From positions 1 to 41,541 of the forward strand of contig NZ_VSJK01000027.1 in the NCBI RefSeq assembly GCF_008085915.1: a stretch of DNA of 41,541 nt, given 5' to 3'. A program made the position numbers and the translations under genes. A model generated the notes under the pieces. That model did no database searches. It saw only the letters and a program-made list of their open reading frames with translations, and was not told the DNA's origin. Origin of the DNA: Oceaniovalibus sp. ACAM 378 (GTDB lineage Bacteria; Pseudomonadota; Alphaproteobacteria; Rhodobacterales; Rhodobacteraceae). This document shows positions 33,487-41,541 of this stretch, piece by piece; positions within the stretch are counted from its first letter, which is position 1, and each line of letters begins with the position of its first letter.

Positions 33487-36173
33487 GACGGCTCCTTTTC
33501 AGCGGGGCTGGCGGGCGCGGCGGCGGGCGGCAGCTCGGCGCGATCCGACAGGCCGTTCAGCGCGGCCAGAATCGCGGCGGCGGCAAACCCAACGGCATCT
33601 TCGCCCGGCCCGGTACTTCTCAGCGGCACGGGAACACCGTTGGGGGCGGCGCGCACCGCCTCGCCCTGGGCGCCGATGTCAAAGGCCAGCACCGGCAGGC
33701 CGGTCGCCAAGGTTTCGCGGGTGGTATAGGAAAACGTCTCGGGCCAGATCGACGGGATCAGCCAATGGGTGATGCCATGCCGTGCCGCCAGTTCGGGGAT
33801 GTCGGCGGGGATGTAATCGCCGTGCACCAGAACGGATTTCGGCAGGGCATAGGCGGGATCGATGTTGCCGATCAGGACCAGCCCGGCTGGCTTGGTGCGG
33901 TTGGGCCTGTCTTGGGCGGGTGCATTCTGCCCCCCCGATGTTAGGTCCTGCGCCGCACCCGATTCAAGCCTGCGCGCCAGTGTTTGCAGCACCGCCGCCC
34001 CCTTTTGCCGCCCGATATTGCCCAGCACGCCAATCACCGGCGCGGCGCCCGGGGCAGGGGGTTCAATCACCGGCAGGGTCTGGGGCAGGGCATGGGGACG
34101 TATCGCAATCCGCCGGGACAGGGCGGGCCAGACGGCGCGCACCTGTGCGGCGCTGTCGGCGGAAAACACCGTCAGCACCTCGGCCGCGCGCACCAGCGGC
34201 GCCCAGGCATCCTGCCAGTCGGCCAGGGTGGCCGGTGTGCCATCGGGATGGGCCGAGCGATGCGCCTGATCGTCACGGCCGCGCCGCACCGGACCACGAT
34301 ACACACCGTCAAAATCGAGCAGGGTATAGGACGGCGAAAGCGGGAAGAAATCGTGGAACAGCACTTCGATCCGGTCGTCCGGGTGGCCGCGCAGTGACAG
34401 CAGGATGTCCGGCAGGGACATCGGATCGGGGTCACCCACACCGCAGGAATAGACGATGCGCCGTCGCGGCAGGAGGGCCAGCAGGCGGAGCACAAAGGCG
34501 GTGTCGTCACTGCTGCCCCGGGTGATGCCGCTGGGCGCACAGAGTTCGATCTGCCAGCGGCGCGACCCGCCGACCCGCAGAACCACCGCCGCGCCGAGCG
34601 TTTCCAGATCGCCCGCGATACGTTCCTGCAACCAGTTTTCTGCACCGCCACCCAGCGAATGCGCCAGATAGACGGGGACGGGCGCGGGCGCGGCTCCTTG
34701 CGCCCCCAGACTGCCGGCCCAGGCCATGCCAAGGGCCAGACGCGCGGTGACCATGGGATCGGCGGCGATGAAATCCTGGATCTCCAGATCGTATCCGGGA
34801 TACCGCCGCGCGATGATGTCGTTGTTCCTTGCCACCAGCACCAGTTTTTCGGTCGAGCCGAAGCTTTCGCCGCCGCGGTGCTCAACGAACAACCCCGCCA
34901 AGCCCAGATGCCGCCCACCCAGGGCGCGCACCTTCTGGCACCAGTCGACCTCTTCGCCGTACCCCCGGCCAAAGGCGGGATCGAGCGCGCCAGCCCGCAC
35001 CAGCCAGTCGCGCGACAGAGCCATGCAGAACCCCACACCGGTGGGCGCAGGGGTCAGCAGCGCCTCGGGGTGAAAGGTGCGCGCGACCGCGTCCATTGCA
35101 TCGCCCTGACCCGGGGTCAGCAGGGTGCGCGCGCAGATTGCCGGGGACGAGAAGATCTCGGCATCATTCGACATCGGCGTGACGCTGGCGACGTTTTCGT
35201 GCTGCAACATCGGGCGCACCAGACGCGATGCCCATCCGGCGGGCACCAGAGCGTCCGAGTTGAGCAGGATCACCGGCCCCTCGGGTGTATCGTCCACCGG
35301 CGCGGGCTGGGCTGCGGCGGCTGCCAGCCCGGTATTGACCGAACGGATAAAGCCAAGGTTCTCGGGGTTTTCGATCAGCTCGATATCGTGACTGTTCTGG
35401 CGGGATTCGACCCAATCGCGCAGAAACGGACGGACGGCGGCATCGCTTGATCTGTCCTCGATCAGGATCAGCCGCCAGGGCAGGTCGGTATGTTCTTCGA
35501 TCCGCGCCAAGGCCAGCTTCAGCAGATCCAGCGCGTTATAGACCGGCAGGACAATGGTGATCCGGCAGGGGGCCAAAGGTTCGATCCGGTCGATATTGGC
35601 GTCACCGGTCAGGAACAACCGGCTTTCCAGTGGGACGGCCATATGCAGCGTGTTCAGCCCCAGCCCGCGTTTCACCTTTGCGCGATAGGCCGGATCGCGG
35701 GTGATGAACCACCCGGCAACCGCCGGCAGCAGGCAAAATCCGACCCAGAGAAATCGCAAAAACAGCTTTATGCGGGCCGGGCCGGGGGCGGGCAGGGGCA
35801 GCGACAGCGGGTAGATCTCGACACCCCCCGGCACGGGCGTGGCCAGCAGCCCCGGCGCATCGCAGGTCGCCAGCGTGTCAAGCGTGCAGGGCAGGTCCAG
35901 ATCGAACCCCACCTCGGACGGAATACCGAGGGAGGCGCCCACATCCTCGCGGCGCAGGCGGGGGATGATTTCGGCGCGGTTGCCGCCAAGCACCAACGTG
36001 ATCCGCGCCGCCCGCGCCCATCCCGACACCCTCAGCCGTCCCTGATCCACGGTCACCCGCTCGACATAGCCGATCGTCTCGCCGTCGGTATTGCGCAACT
36101 CGGCAGGCGCCCCCGAAAGCACCAGATGCGTCGCCGCATAACGGTCGTTCAGGGCAATCAACCGCCTAAACAT
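33483..36173 (-). CDS. Double glycosyltransferase: GT2 domain followed by GT4-like domain (896 aa)
   Basis: The N-terminal 170 residues hold a beta-rich part (VDQGRLRVSGWARAARITLV) and a hydrophobic segment near FLWVGFCLLPAVAGWFI. A GT2 domain follows, with ITIVLPVYNALDLLKLAL, the DXD-like ILLNSDALVP, and GRGYGEEVDWCQKVRALGGR. From about residue 500 a GT-B-like domain begins (VYLAHSLGGGAENWLQERI), with VIGVLGNIGRQKGAAVLQTL and the EX7E motif in WPETFSYTTRETLATGLPVL. One chain may therefore add two sugars in sequence. It leads an operon with an acetyltransferase (GTGA overlap) and a sulfotransferase (ATGA overlap). AGGG precedes the ATG at 36173. The upstream region has 27-bp tandem repeats. 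Confidence 0.87.
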   Translation of the reverse strand: MFRRLIALNDRYAATHLVLSGAPAELRNTDGETIGYVERVTVDQGRLRVSGWARAARITLVLGGNRAEIIPRLRREDVGASLGIPSEVGFDLDLPCTLDTLATCDAPGLLATPVPGGVEIYPLSLPLPAPGPARIKLFLRFLWVGFCLLPAVAGWFITRDPAYRAKVKRGLGLNTLHMAVPLESRLFLTGDANIDRIEPLAPCRITIVLPVYNALDLLKLALARIEEHTDLPWRLILIEDRSSDAAVRPFLRDWVESRQNSHDIELIENPENLGFIRSVNTGLAAAAAQPAPVDDTPEGPVILLNSDALVPAGWASRLVRPMLQHENVASVTPMSNDAEIFSSPAICARTLLTPGQGDAMDAVARTFHPEALLTPAPTGVGFCMALSRDWLVRAGALDPAFGRGYGEEVDWCQKVRALGGRHLGLAGLFVEHRGGESFGSTEKLVLVARNNDIIARRYPGYDLEIQDFIAADPMVTARLALGMAWAGSLGAQGAAPAPVPVYLAHSLGGGAENWLQERIAGDLETLGAAVVLRVGGSRRWQIELCAPSGITRGSSDDTAFVLRLLALLPRRRIVYSCGVGDPDPMSLPDILLSLRGHPDDRIEVLFHDFFPLSPSYTLLDFDGVYRGPVRRGRDDQAHRSAHPDGTPATLADWQDAWAPLVRAAEVLTVFSADSAAQVRAVWPALSRRIAIRPHALPQTLPVIEPPAPGAAPVIGVLGNIGRQKGAAVLQTLARRLESGAAQDLTSGGQNAPAQDRPNRTKPAGLVLIGNIDPAYALPKSVLVHGDYIPADIPELAARHGITHWLIPSIWPETFSYTTRETLATGLPVLAFDIGAQGEAVRAAPNGVPVPLRSTGPGEDAVGFAAAAILAALNGLSDRAELPPAAAPASPAEKEPS

Positions 36174-36719
36174 CGCGCAGTACCCTGCGCGTCAGGGGTG
36201 CGCGCAGTACCTTGCGCGTTTGGGGTGCGTGCAGGCGCGCGCGAAACGCCTTGCGCATTGGGCCGTCGCGCAATGCCGGGCGCATTGGATGACCGCGCAA
36301 CGCTTTGCACGTCGGGGGAGAAATCGGGACGGAATGCGGAGCGGGCCGGACAGCGGGCGCACTGTCCCGCATAAGGAGAATAGAACAGATCATTTGCGCC
36401 AAAACTCGTCCCGTCTGAGGTAGCTCAGGTTACCATCATGCAAAGCGCATCCATGCAAGGGCAAAGTCCGGCCTTTGCCGCCACTCCTGTACTGGCTCCC
36501 GTATTGGCGAACGACGTCGTGCAAAGGGCCCTCCGGACCCGGCGCATCAGGCCCGGGCCTGTAACAACGCCCCTGCCCCGGACGGGGTTTCACCGCGTCG
36601 GGGGCGGTGCTATGCCGGGGCCATGTCGAAACTGCGCCGGGATGCGTGGTGCCTGCCGCTTTGTCTTGCCGTTTCAACCTGTCGTTTTCATCAGCCGTTT
36701 CTTCCTTTCGGGGCCTGTC
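36174..36719. other. 546-bp divergent intergenic region
   Basis: The region separates the minus-strand glycosyltransferase operon from the plus-strand esterase-sulfotransferase operon. It holds the 27-bp repeats and both promoters, which I could not pinpoint. A 78-codon minus-strand frame (36402-36166) made of Arg-Pro-Leu-rich repeats ends in ATGTTTAG, overlapping the glycosyltransferase start; it might be a leader peptide but has no supporting homology. On the plus strand the esterase frame is open back to 36438, so an N-terminal extension of 94 residues is possible. Confidence 0.45.
36175..36228. repeat. Two 27-bp tandem repeats upstream of the double glycosyltransferase
   Basis: Units 36175-36201 and 36202-36228 match at 24 of 27 positions, with a core of gcgcagtacc-tgcgcgt-ggggtgc. 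Weaker relatives with the TGCGCA core continue to about 36310. They sit directly before the ATG of the minus-strand operon, so they form its untranslated leader or overlap its promoter. Confidence 0.65.
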
Positions 36720-38564
36720 ATGACCAAACCCGCCATCTCTGCCGCACCTGAAACCATCGATATCGGGCAGGGCCTGCAGGTGTCGCTGTTTGCCGCCGAG
36801 TCTGCGGCACGGGTACCGCCCGAAAGTCTGGGCGCGGGGGGGCCGGAGGGCGGCGAGAAAGACAGGCCAGTTGCGATTCTGGCCTGGCATGGCGGCGGCG
36901 GGGTGGACGGCGCCCCTGACATGCTGGCACCGTTCTGTCGGCAGTTGTCCGCCGGGGGTGCCGATGTGATCGCCGCCGGATACCGCACGCTGAACCGCGA
37001 TGGTGCCACGCTCGAGCAGATGCGCGCCGATGCCGCACATGCCTTGAGCTGGGCGCGAAATTGGGCAGGGGGACAGCAGCCAGAGGCGCGGCTGTTCCTG
37101 CTGGGCGCGTCCTTTGGCGGGCTGCTGGCGCTGGATGCGGCGCTGGAGGATGACACTGGGATTGCGGGACTGATCCTGCTCAATCCGGTCACCGATACCG
37201 GACCGGGCGGGTTCGCCAACCGTGTGGTCGACCCTGCCGTTCACGCCGCCCTGTCGCCCCGGGCGCTGCTGGCGGATGGCAAGACGGGTGATGAATCCGG
37301 GCATCCGCTGCTGTCCCGGCTGCGCTGTTTTATTGCCCATGGCGGCCAAGACGAGGTGGTGCCGATCGCCGCCGCCCGAGAGTTCGCTGCGCTATGGCCC
37401 GCCGGGCGCTGCGTGATCAAGGAATATCCAAATGCGGGCCATGGGTTTTTCAACCGCCCGCCCCATGACGAAAATGTTGCCCGGCTGGTTCTGGCCTTTA
37501 TTCGCGAGGAAGCTTCCGCAGTAACGACACCAGCCGCCGAAAAGTCGCCCAAAAAGCCACGCAAACCATCCAGCCTGTTGCCTGCGGGGGCGACGCTGGT
37601 CTTTGGTATCGGCGCGCAGAAGGCCGGCACCAGCTGGCTGTTTGAACAGCTGCGCGCCAGCCCTGACTGCCATACGGTGCCCACCAAAGAGCTGCATTAT
37701 TTCGACGCCCTGCACATCAAGGGCGAACAGAGCCACATCAACGACCGCCTCGCCCACCTGCGCCGGGTGGTCGATACCCTGACACCCGGCGCCGATCCGG
37801 CCAATCGCGGACGGTTGCGCACCATTCAGGTGCTGGCCGAGCGTCTGTCGATTCATGCCACGACCCCCGGCGATCACCGGGCCTATATCAATCATCTGCT
37901 GACCGGTTATGCGGGGCAAAAGATCATCTGCGATTTCACCCCGTCCTACTCCGTGCTGCCGCCCGAGGTCTTCGCCGAAATGGCCGAAATCGGCCCGGCG
38001 CGGTTCATTTTCATCCTGCGCGATCCGGTTGACCGGATCTGGTCGCAGATCCGCATGTCGATCAGCGCCGCACAGCCGAAACTGGCCGATGCGGCGTTCG
38101 AAACGGCCTGCGCCGCCCGTGCCGCTGAAATGCACGCGGGGCGCGATCTGGCGCGCATCCCCCGGGCCAATTACGCTGGCACACTAGAGGCGCTGGACCA
38201 GTCCGTGCCATCCGGATCGGTGCATACGGTGTTCTATGAAGACCTGTTCACCCAAGCCAGCATGGACGAGGTCTGCGCCTTTCTCGACATCGCCCCGCTG
38301 CCCGTCGAGGCGGACAAAAGGGTCGGGCTGGGGCGGGTGTCGTCGCTGCCGCCGGAAACTGAAGCACTGCTGTTCGCCGGTCTGCGCCCCCAGTACGAGG
38401 CGGCGTTCGAGCGGTTCGGTGCCGCTGTGCCAAGCGCATGGCACAGCCGGTATGCCGCGCTTTGCGGTGAAACCGTGCCTGTTGTGGCACCACCAACAGC
38501 GCCAGATCTGCCGCGCCGCGCCGCATCGCGGCTGGTTGACCTGCTGAAGGGACGCGGGAAATGA
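36720..38564 (+). CDS. Alpha/beta-hydrolase (esterase-like) fused to sulfotransferase
   Basis: This 614-aa protein has two enzymes in one chain. Residues 50-262 form an alpha/beta hydrolase of the acetyl-esterase type: oxyanion HGGGG (57-61), nucleophile Ser131 in GASFGG, Asp211 in HGGQDEVVP and His241 in NAGHGFF, so the triad is complete. A Lys/Pro-rich linker (about 268-288) leads to a sulfotransferase: PAPS loop FGIGAQKAGTSWLF (295-308), 3'-phosphate segment FIFILRDPVDRIWSQIRM (429-446). The combination suggests removal of an acetyl group followed by sulfation of the freed hydroxyl, which is inference. I chose ATG 36720 because the longer frame to 36438 lacks similarity. Its stop overlaps the next start as ATGA. 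Confidence 0.86.
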   Translation: MTKPAISAAPETIDIGQGLQVSLFAAESAARVPPESLGAGGPEGGEKDRPVAILAWHGGGGVDGAPDMLAPFCRQLSAGGADVIAAGYRTLNRDGATLEQMRADAAHALSWARNWAGGQQPEARLFLLGASFGGLLALDAALEDDTGIAGLILLNPVTDTGPGGFANRVVDPAVHAALSPRALLADGKTGDESGHPLLSRLRCFIAHGGQDEVVPIAAAREFAALWPAGRCVIKEYPNAGHGFFNRPPHDENVARLVLAFIREEASAVTTPAAEKSPKKPRKPSSLLPAGATLVFGIGAQKAGTSWLFEQLRASPDCHTVPTKELHYFDALHIKGEQSHINDRLAHLRRVVDTLTPGADPANRGRLRTIQVLAERLSIHATTPGDHRAYINHLLTGYAGQKIICDFTPSYSVLPPEVFAEMAEIGPARFIFILRDPVDRIWSQIRMSISAAQPKLADAAFETACAARAAEMHAGRDLARIPRANYAGTLEALDQSVPSGSVHTVFYEDLFTQASMDEVCAFLDIAPLPVEADKRVGLGRVSSLPPETEALLFAGLRPQYEAAFERFGAAVPSAWHSRYAALCGETVPVVAPPTAPDLPRRAASRLVDLLKGRGK

Positions 38565-39382
38565 GCCGGCTGCGCAGCTTGCTGGGCGGGCGGGCACGGG
38601 CGGCTTCTGGCCCTGTGGTGGTCTTTCCCCATATCCCGAAAACCGCGGGTCAGACGGTGATTTCCGAGTTGCGCCGGGTGCTGGGCGAGGCGGCCCATTC
38701 GCCGGTCCGCACCCATGCCGCGGCCCCCGAGGATGCGCAGATGCCGCCGGGATACCGGCTCTATGCCGGGCATATCGATTGGGTCGATCTGGAGACCCTG
38801 CCCGACAACCGCTTTGCCTTTACCCTGCTGCGCGACCCCTATGAACGGATCGCGTCGTTCTATTTCTATCTGCTGCGCGAGGCGGCAAAACTGACCCCCG
38901 AGGAATTGGCGACCAAAGCGCGCACCAACATGCGAATGATCTCGACCCGGTCCGCCGACGATTATTTCTTTGGCGGCAACCGGCCCTGGCAACGCTTCGT
39001 CCTGGATCACTATGACAATTTCCAAACCGCATATCTGGCCACCGGGCGGATCCGTGGTGCCAAGCAGATCGATACCCTGCCGCGCTCTGACTGGGTGGGT
39101 TGGGCGCTGAGCGGGGCACAACGGCTACAGGGGATTTACGGGCTGAACGATCTGGACCGGCTGGAAAGCGATCTGGCCGCGCGGCTGGGAACAACAGTGA
39201 ACCTGACCGGTAATTTCGTGAACGCGGGGCCGGATCTGGCGCCAGAGGCCAGAGCCGGGACGCGCCCGCGCCGCTGGCCCGATCTTGTCGCCCGGCTCGA
39301 ACAGGACGGCAACGCCGCCCGGCTTGAGCGGTTTGCCGAAACCGATGCCGACCTGATCGAGCAATTGGGGATGAGACAGTGA
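38561..39382 (+). CDS. Sulfotransferase (HIPKTAGQT type)
   Basis: This 273-aa protein is a paralogue of the sulfotransferase at 31931. The PAPS loop FPHIPKTAGQT is at 22-32 and the 3'-phosphate segment FAFTLLRDPYERIASFYFY is at 85-103. Shared segments such as GYRLYAGHIDW and SADDYFFGGN indicate a duplication within the plasmid lineage or acquisition from related clusters. The ATG overlaps the stop of the esterase-sulfotransferase gene, so the two are coupled, and a GT61-like gene follows 25 bp later. Two sulfotransferases from one message suggest sulfation at more than one position of the same glycan. Confidence 0.87.
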   Translation: MSRLRSLLGGRARAASGPVVVFPHIPKTAGQTVISELRRVLGEAAHSPVRTHAAAPEDAQMPPGYRLYAGHIDWVDLETLPDNRFAFTLLRDPYERIASFYFYLLREAAKLTPEELATKARTNMRMISTRSADDYFFGGNRPWQRFVLDHYDNFQTAYLATGRIRGAKQIDTLPRSDWVGWALSGAQRLQGIYGLNDLDRLESDLAARLGTTVNLTGNFVNAGPDLAPEARAGTRPRRWPDLVARLEQDGNAARLERFAETDADLIEQLGMRQ

Positions 39383-39407
39383 CTGTACTGTGGGAAAATG
39401 AAAACTG

Positions 39408-40556
39408 ATGGCTAAATCTACGTCTGACCAGATCGTCGAACTGCGCGATGTTGCCGTCGCCCCCTATGTCTATAAGCGGCCGAAGTTTCGCGGCGGAATC
39501 GAAGCGCCGCTGGCCCCGCCACAGGGGCGAATGCGGCGGGGCGCGAACCTGCGCGACGATCCGCAGCCGATCGATCGCGGCGGGCGGCGGCTCTTTGGCG
39601 GTGGCGATCTGGACCGGCTAAAGGGGCGATATCTGTACGGCGGGCCGATGTGGAACCATTTCGGCCATTTCTTCGTCGACTGTATCCACCGTCTCTGGGC
39701 GCTCAAGGCAGGGGGCACATCCTATGATGGAATCGTCTTTCTGGCGGTTCAGGGTCTGCTTGGTGTGCGCAGCGACGCCGATCTGGCCGCAGCACAGCCG
39801 CCCGGTTTTCTGATCGACCTGATGCGCCTTCTGGATATGCCGGATGTGCCGGTGATCATGGTGCGTGCGCCGATGCTTTTTGACCGTCTGGACGTGCCCG
39901 AGGCGGGTACTGCTCCACGGCAACCCATCGCGCCGTTTTACCGCCCCTATCTGGACGGGTATCAGGCCGCGCTTGAGGACAAGCTGGCCCTGCATATCTC
40001 GCGGGCGCCGGAACGGCTCTATCTTGGCCGATCGCACCTTTTGGCCAAGGGTGGCGTGCTGGGGTCCAGCCATCTGGAACAGGCGCTGAAGGCTGCCGGC
40101 GCCTATGTGTCGACCCCCGAAGCGGTGGGTCTGCCGGTGCAGTTCGGCCATCTTCTGGGTGCCAAAACGGTGGTGTTCGACGAAGGCAGTGCCGGCCATC
40201 CGACCCAGGTGATGTCCCGCACCCCGACGGAATATCTGATGTTTCCACGCCGCGCGGCCAACGAAATCTATGGCGATGCGATTTCCCAGCGTGCGCCTTT
40301 TGCGCTGCTGGCGGAAAACGACAACATCGCCGTGCTGCCCGACCGCCACGGCTCTACCTCGTCACCCGGCGGGCTGGCCGCTTACCGCGATCCCGGTGCG
40401 GTCTGGGATGGGTTGGTGCGGCGCGATCTGGTGCAGGGAGCCTTCGACATGGACGCCTGGCGCGCTGCCGAAGCAGCCGACCTGATCGCCGCCCGGTCCG
40501 CCACCCCGGAAATCGAGTCGGTGCGGCGCGCGGCATTGGAAAGCGTGCGCGGCTGA
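39408..40556 (+). CDS. GT61-like glycosyltransferase (DUF563)
   Basis: This 382-aa protein contains the segment YGGPMWNHFGHFFVDCIHRLWAL at 77-99 (split here as YGGPMWNHFGHFF and VDCIHRLWAL), characteristic of GT61-like proteins common in Rhodobacteraceae polysaccharide clusters. RAPERLYLGRSHLLAKGGVL and VVFDEGSAGHPTQ further on fit the C-terminal half of the family. Cytoplasmic sugar transfer is expected; the donor is unknown. The ribosome site is poor, only GGGAAAATGAAAACTG, so translation may depend on coupling to the preceding gene. It is the last gene of the plus-strand operon. Confidence 0.8.
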   Translation: MAKSTSDQIVELRDVAVAPYVYKRPKFRGGIEAPLAPPQGRMRRGANLRDDPQPIDRGGRRLFGGGDLDRLKGRYLYGGPMWNHFGHFFVDCIHRLWALKAGGTSYDGIVFLAVQGLLGVRSDADLAAAQPPGFLIDLMRLLDMPDVPVIMVRAPMLFDRLDVPEAGTAPRQPIAPFYRPYLDGYQAALEDKLALHISRAPERLYLGRSHLLAKGGVLGSSHLEQALKAAGAYVSTPEAVGLPVQFGHLLGAKTVVFDEGSAGHPTQVMSRTPTEYLMFPRRAANEIYGDAISQRAPFALLAENDNIAVLPDRHGSTSSPGGLAAYRDPGAVWDGLVRRDLVQGAFDMDAWRAAEAADLIAARSATPEIESVRRAALESVRG

Positions 40557-40674
40557 CACCCGGAGGGACGCCGGTTCCGGGCGGATTCGTGCCGAAATTC
40601 GGGGGTGGTTGGGAATGGGTGATAATCAGGGTTATGTAATATTAACCTCTGTCCGTCGCTTGTTCGCCAGGGTG
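40557..40674. other. Convergent intergenic region
   Basis: This 118-bp gap lies between the ends of the GT61-like and GT2 genes. A short inverted repeat GGTTA (40630-40634) / TAACC (40643-40647) encloses an AT-rich loop. It is not a convincing terminator. Nothing else was seen. Confidence 0.4.
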
Positions 40675-41541
40675 TTACAGCCGCCCGGTGCGCGCCAGCA
40701 GCCGCAGCATGCGGTCGCCCGCGTCGGTCTGGCGATAGATCCCAAGGTTGTCCAGCGCCGCCAGGCAGGTGCGGCGGCGGCCTTGTCGGGCAGCGGCAAA
40801 GGCGGTGAACAGAGTGCGGGACTCAGGTGTCAGCAGTTCGGCACAGCCGGTCAACCCCGCCAAATTTCTGCTCAGCCAGTCGGAATAGTGCCGGTTGGCC
40901 AACATTCCCAACCGCGCCATACGCCCGCGCATCCCGCCATGATTGCCCAATACGTTGGTCTTGTGCTGGCGATAGAACACACCGGGGCGGCGGTCGAAGA
41001 CGATGGTACCGCCTGCCCCCGCAATCAGCAGATAGATCCACCAGTCATGGAACGGCACATCCGCCGCCAGCGCCGCGGGCACCGACCGGGCCACCAGCGC
41101 CGCCGCCGCAGGGCTGAGAACCATGGAATTCCCCCCAAGGATGTTCTGCACCAGTGCATTGGCAAAACCCGGCGGGCGCATCATATGCGGCGACACGCCG
41201 GTGAATTTCATCTCGGCGTCGGTCAGATACAATCGGCTGGCATAGGCGATCACCGCATCGCCCACGGGGGGCAGCGGGGCGTCACTGCCCTCGCCCGCCA
41301 GATCGCGCAAACGGCGGCGCATCATCAACTGGGCACGACCCAGCTTATGCGGCATCCAGACGTCGTCCTGATCGGAAAATGCCATCCACGATCCGGGGCG
41401 TGTGCCCTCTGCCGTCAAGGTCAGGAAATTCGCGGCACTGCCCTGCCCGGGCCCCGACATCATCCGGACCCCCCGTTCGGGATGGGCGGCGGCAAAGCTG
41501 TTCACCAGATCAGGAGTAGAGTCGCGCGATCCGTCGTCCCC
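40675..41541 (-). CDS. Family 2 glycosyltransferase, C-terminal part (starts at 343 across the circular join)
   Basis: This is the main part of the 360-aa GT2 whose N-terminus is at 1-343. Bases 41415-41541 duplicate 1-127, so the overlap must be counted once. The acceptor/metal motif appears as WMAFSDQDDVWMPHKL, followed by PFHDWWIYLLIAGAGGTIVF and RPGVFYRQHKTNVLG. The DQDDxWxPxK and H(D/N)xW pattern is that of GT2 rhamnosyl- and galactosyltransferase-like enzymes of surface polysaccharides; donor identity cannot be read from sequence. The C-terminal 80 residues are helical and Arg-rich. Confidence 0.88.
   Translation of the reverse strand, partial: GDDGSRDSTPDLVNSFAAAHPERGVRMMSGPGQGSAANFLTLTAEGTRPGSWMAFSDQDDVWMPHKLGRAQLMMRRRLRDLAGEGSDAPLPPVGDAVIAYASRLYLTDAEMKFTGVSPHMMRPPGFANALVQNILGGNSMVLSPAAAALVARSVPAALAADVPFHDWWIYLLIAGAGGTIVFDRRPGVFYRQHKTNVLGNHGGMRGRMARLGMLANRHYSDWLSRNLAGLTGCAELLTPESRTLFTAFAAARQGRRRTCLAALDNLGIYRQTDAGDRMLRLLARTGRL
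41415..41541. repeat. Terminal overlap, copy 2 (circular molecule)
   Basis: Identical to 1-127 in direct orientation. The length of exactly 127 is a common assembler k-mer, which fits an assembly overlap. Confidence 0.95.

Noticed and set aside
36166-36402. 78-codon frame overlapping the double glycosyltransferase start
   Set aside because: Its sequence is produced by the 27-bp DNA repeats; kept only as a possible leader, not called as a gene.

Overview
The window is a complete circular plasmid opened at an arbitrary point. Bases 1-127 are repeated exactly at 41415-41541, so the true circle is 41,414 bp, and one glycosyltransferase gene runs across the join. The replication genes (a RepA-type initiator divergent from parA-parB), the high G+C content, the DUF2793-type protein and the many RTX proteins and sulfotransferases point to an alphaproteobacterium of the Rhodobacteraceae / Roseobacter group. 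That placement is inferred from gene content only. I see no relaxase, conjugation, transposase, tRNA, rRNA, CRISPR or toxin-antitoxin genes.

Layout. (1) 1-3.7 kb: a divergent pair, a family-2 glycosyltransferase across the join and a KpsE/KpsT/KpsM-like ABC exporter operon for a surface polysaccharide. (2) 3.7-8.4 kb, minus strand: a short protein with YPDVA-type repeats, a GT2, a GT4, an 86-aa unknown and a sulfotransferase. (3) 8.7-12.8 kb: three more sulfotransferase-like genes and an SGNH-like hydrolase. (4) 13-16.3 kb: two RTX proteins. (5) 16.8-18.7 kb: a three-gene tail-fibre-like cassette. (6) 19-21.7 kb: an RTX remnant and a serralysin-type metalloprotease. (7) 21.7-25.9 kb: parB, parA, an origin region (iterons, DnaA box, AT-rich tract) and repA, with one 16-bp palindrome inside the 3' end of parA and an identical one after repA. 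(8) 25.9-31.9 kb: an RTX remnant, a second RTX metalloprotease, a large RTX protein and a deletion-derived RTX pseudogene. (9) 31.9-36.2 kb, minus strand: a tightly overlapped operon of a GT2-GT4 double glycosyltransferase, a hexapeptide acetyltransferase and a sulfotransferase. (10) 36.7-40.6 kb: an esterase-sulfotransferase fusion, another sulfotransferase and a GT61-like enzyme.

Taken together the plasmid looks like a cell-surface plasmid. Glycosyltransferases build a glycan, seven sulfotransferase-type proteins plus acetyl-transferring and acetyl-removing candidates decorate it, and the ABC exporter moves it across the inner membrane. In parallel, five RTX proteins, two of them zinc proteases, are predicted to leave by type I secretion. 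The outer-membrane parts of the exporter, the type I secretion machinery and the sulfate-donor (PAPS) pathway are not on the plasmid and must come from elsewhere in the genome. The RTX family is in flux: five intact genes and three broken C-terminal remnants share the same terminal module, and a near-identical 52-bp stretch occurs in inverted orientation on either side of the replication region.
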